Positions 15,101 to 15,526 of a stretch of 15,526 bases of DNA are shown in pieces. The stretch spans positions 1-15,526 of the forward strand of contig NZ_MXAN01000123.1 of the NCBI RefSeq assembly GCF_002027545.1, in the 5' to 3' direction. The stretch is from Moraxella lacunata (GTDB lineage Bacteria; Pseudomonadota; Gammaproteobacteria; Pseudomonadales; Moraxellaceae). The translations under genes were made by a program, and so were the position numbers. The notes beneath the pieces were generated by a model that saw only the letters and a list, made by a program, of their open reading frames with translations, was not told the origin of the DNA and made no database searches. Within the stretch, counting starts at the first letter, position 1, and every line of letters begins with the position of its first letter.

Positions 15101-15159
15101 TGGTCTATACACTGATGGACGATGTGGGACGGTGGTTTAAAAAGTCCAAAATAGCTTAA
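12112..15159 (+). CDS. RND efflux inner-membrane pump (HAE-1-like permease)
   Basis: The 1015-residue proton-driven pump of the AcrB/MexB superfamily shows the N-terminal membrane segment (about 10-30), the QFPDIDVPAVIVTVAYSGAS porter-domain entry (36-55), and TM4 with GVLVDDAIVEVEN carrying the paired relay aspartates D398 and D399. A second large periplasmic loop follows, then the TM10 relay lysine K913 in GIATKNSILLVDY. All proton-relay residues are present and the length is normal, so it should be active. Together with the adaptor it needs an outer-membrane factor (OprM/TolC type), which is not encoded here. Likely exported substrates are hydrophobic or amphiphilic compounds; the specific substrate is unknown. 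A terminator follows 21 bases downstream. Confidence 0.96.
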   Translation: MNFSAYSIKNPLVAILLFTLFTLGGLLAFNNMKIQQFPDIDVPAVIVTVAYSGASPAQLETDVAKKIENKITSISGVKHIRSTLQTGVATVHTEFVLEKDLSEAVDDVRSALDEISSDLPAAAEEPIITKVSTAGFPVAGYSVASDNMSEAELSWFVDDTLNKRLSNVAGVGTMSRVGGIERQIIVAPDVAKLNGWGLPIGNLSNQISASQTDATGGTAKIGGGMQTIRVLGAARSVEELAHIQVVTPAGGVPLGQLASIYDAHADRSSVAKLDGQTVVAVNFTRSRGASEVDMVKGIDAELAKLAQEIPHIRVQKIYDNAQPVFEDYNASMKMLIEGCILAVVVVWLFLRNWRATLVAAAALPLSIIPTFLAMYVFDFSLNIISLLALSLVIGVLVDDAIVEVENIMRHLHMGKTPYEAAMEAADEIGLAVVATTFTLIAVFLPTAFMSGVVGQFFKQFGWTAAISVFISLLVARLVTPMMAAYILKPEQPKTETTSKTMTTYLKLVSWTLKHRFITLGATIVLFIGSLAMAGLLSGEFVPADDSDQTQLTLELTPDAVLNDTTVIADMTAERIRHIDGVQSVFVSVGTAGGGADSRNASAGAENNATLNVVLAPRGERPPKTEIEHAISDVIKGVPSARFTVGMSAGGDTGYGFSLRSDNPRLLEETVDKVMAEIRGLPSVSSVSSNKPLPKPELAVIPDPMRMADKGVTTQSLADTLRIATQGDYEQALSKLSLDTRQIPIVVRLPDSVRADPVALSGLYVPSSTNNAVKLSEVADIDFTTGEAEIRRLNRERSIKITVQSEQELGEVVSAVKGLPSLTNLPDGVSAMDEGQADSMAELFTGFVIAMGVGIFCIFGVLVLLFHKVLQPFTILMALPLSIGGALIGLVVTGSGLSISSMIGFIMLMGIATKNSILLVDYAIIAEQQGKSRPDAILDACRKRARPIIMTTIAMGAGMLPLVFGWGGVDSTFRRPMAVAVLGGLITSTFLSLVVIPVVYTLMDDVGRWFKKSKIA

Positions 15160-15180
15160 TCTAAGACGGCTTAATTGGTC

Positions 15181-15213
15181 AAAACCACGTCAAAGGGCGT
15201 GGTTTTGTTTTTT
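15181..15213 (+). terminator. Rho-independent terminator of the RND operon
   Basis: AAAACCACG (15181-15189) pairs with CGTGGTTTT (15198-15206) around an 8-base loop, followed by GTTTTTT (15207-15213). It begins 21 bases after the pump stop codon and ends the efflux operon transcript. Confidence 0.9.
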
Positions 15214-15306
15214 AATGTATGCCAAACAAGTAAAAAAAGGGGTACATAACATACCAATAAGATTTTTCGGTATTGTTAATTAACTATATCTTTGGAATCT
15301 TTGGAT

Positions 15307-15389
15307 AAATTTGTAGGGGCAAATCACATTTGCCCTGTGATAAAATATTGATTTTTGGGCGAATAAATTGCCCCCACACGTCCAAATTT
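15307..15389. repeat. MITE-like double-hairpin repeat
   Basis: The outer arms AAATTTG (left) and CAAATTT (right) are inverted, followed inward by TAGGGGCAA and its imperfect mirror TTGCCCCCA. Each half is itself a hairpin: GGGCAAAT-CAC-ATTTGCCC (15317-15335, perfect 8 bp) and GGGCGAATAAATTGCCC (15357-15373, one bulge). This resembles dispersed GGGGCGAA-type intergenic repeats known from several bacterial genomes. Copy number cannot be judged from one window. Confidence 0.55.
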
Positions 15390-15432
15390 TAAAATATATT
15401 TTTATTTAACAATCCTGATTTTTCATTAAAAA

Positions 15433-15450
15433 GGTGCGTGGTACACCACC
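15433..15450. repeat. Short GGTGCGTG hairpin
   Basis: GGTG-c-GTG pairs with CAC-CACC around the loop GTA, giving seven paired bases with one bulge. It resembles short dispersed GTGCGT-type intergenic repeats, but this identification is from memory and is tentative. Confidence 0.3.
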
Positions 15451-15501
15451 CTGCAAAAACTTTATTAAAAAATATGGTATTGGTGTGAATTGGGGTTAAT
15501 T

Positions 15502-15510
15502 TGCTATAAT
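15502..15510 (+). promoter_or_regulatory. Extended -10 promoter pointing out of the window
   Basis: TGC precedes a perfect TATAAT (15505-15510). The best -35 candidate, TTGGTG at 15480-15485, is 19 bases away. A GC-rich stretch (CGCCCC) follows the -10. The gene it serves should begin just beyond the right edge on the plus strand. Confidence 0.55.
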
Positions 15511-15526
15511 TCGCCCCTTGTATTAT

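Larger units (their letters stand above)
15214..15526. other. Gene-free AT-rich terminal region
   Basis: No credible reading frame was found on either strand in these 313 bases. The stretch contains a MITE-like double hairpin (15307-15389), a small hairpin with mirrored GGTG/CACC ends (15433-15450) and an outward extended -10 promoter (15502-15510). Confidence 0.7.

Noticed and set aside
8674..15180. A 12-base direct repeat (GCTTAATTGGTC) at 8674-8685 and 15169-15180, considered as island attachment sites
   Set aside because: Several 12-base matches are expected by chance in 15 kb, recombinase genes are absent, and the bracketed region includes the core-like efflux operon.
1..15526. CRISPR array, prophage or intact transposase
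   Set aside because: No regularly spaced repeats, phage structural genes or DDE transposase frames were found on either strand.

Overview
The window reads as a chromosomal segment of a gammaproteobacterium of the Moraxellaceae, most likely Moraxella. This is inference. PilC and PilD look like the Acinetobacter/Moraxella type, housekeeping genes are of moderate GC, and the spacers are very AT-rich with many small inverted repeats. No species can be named from the sequence alone.

Layout, left to right. On the minus strand, a secreted WG-repeat protein (84-932) with its own promoter and terminator follows glnD (991-3777), the uridylyltransferase/uridylyl-removing nitrogen sensor. A tRNA-Val(GAC) gene (3944-4020) has a near-consensus promoter and a strong terminator. 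Upstream of it lies the type IV pilus pair pilC-pilD (6196 to 4068), translationally coupled by a TAATG overlap. After a 347-base divergent spacer (6197-6543) rich in inverted repeats, recG (6544-8640) runs on the plus strand. Convergent to recG, only 30 bases away, is a markedly AT-rich gene (8671-10404) for a DUF262-DUF1524 (GmrSD-like) protein, a probable anti-phage or modification-dependent nuclease. Next comes an accessory-looking intergenic stretch (10405-10930). It holds a 160-bp element bounded by short inverted repeats and TA dinucleotides, a very good Fur box overlapping a possible -10, and a weak 65-residue ORF. A strong promoter at 10876-10903 then drives a two-gene RND efflux operon: a membrane-fusion protein (10931-12115) and an inner-membrane pump (12112-15159), joined by an ATGA overlap and closed by a terminator. 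The last 313 bases contain a MITE-like double hairpin and an extended -10 promoter pointing out of the window.

Most genes are core functions (nitrogen sensing, translation, pilus assembly, replication-fork repair, drug efflux) and do not form one pathway. The accessory material sits between recG and the efflux operon: the DUF262-DUF1524 gene, the TA-flanked element with its Fur box, and the small ORF. This is the most interesting part of the window. No CRISPR array, intact transposase, rRNA gene or prophage gene was seen.
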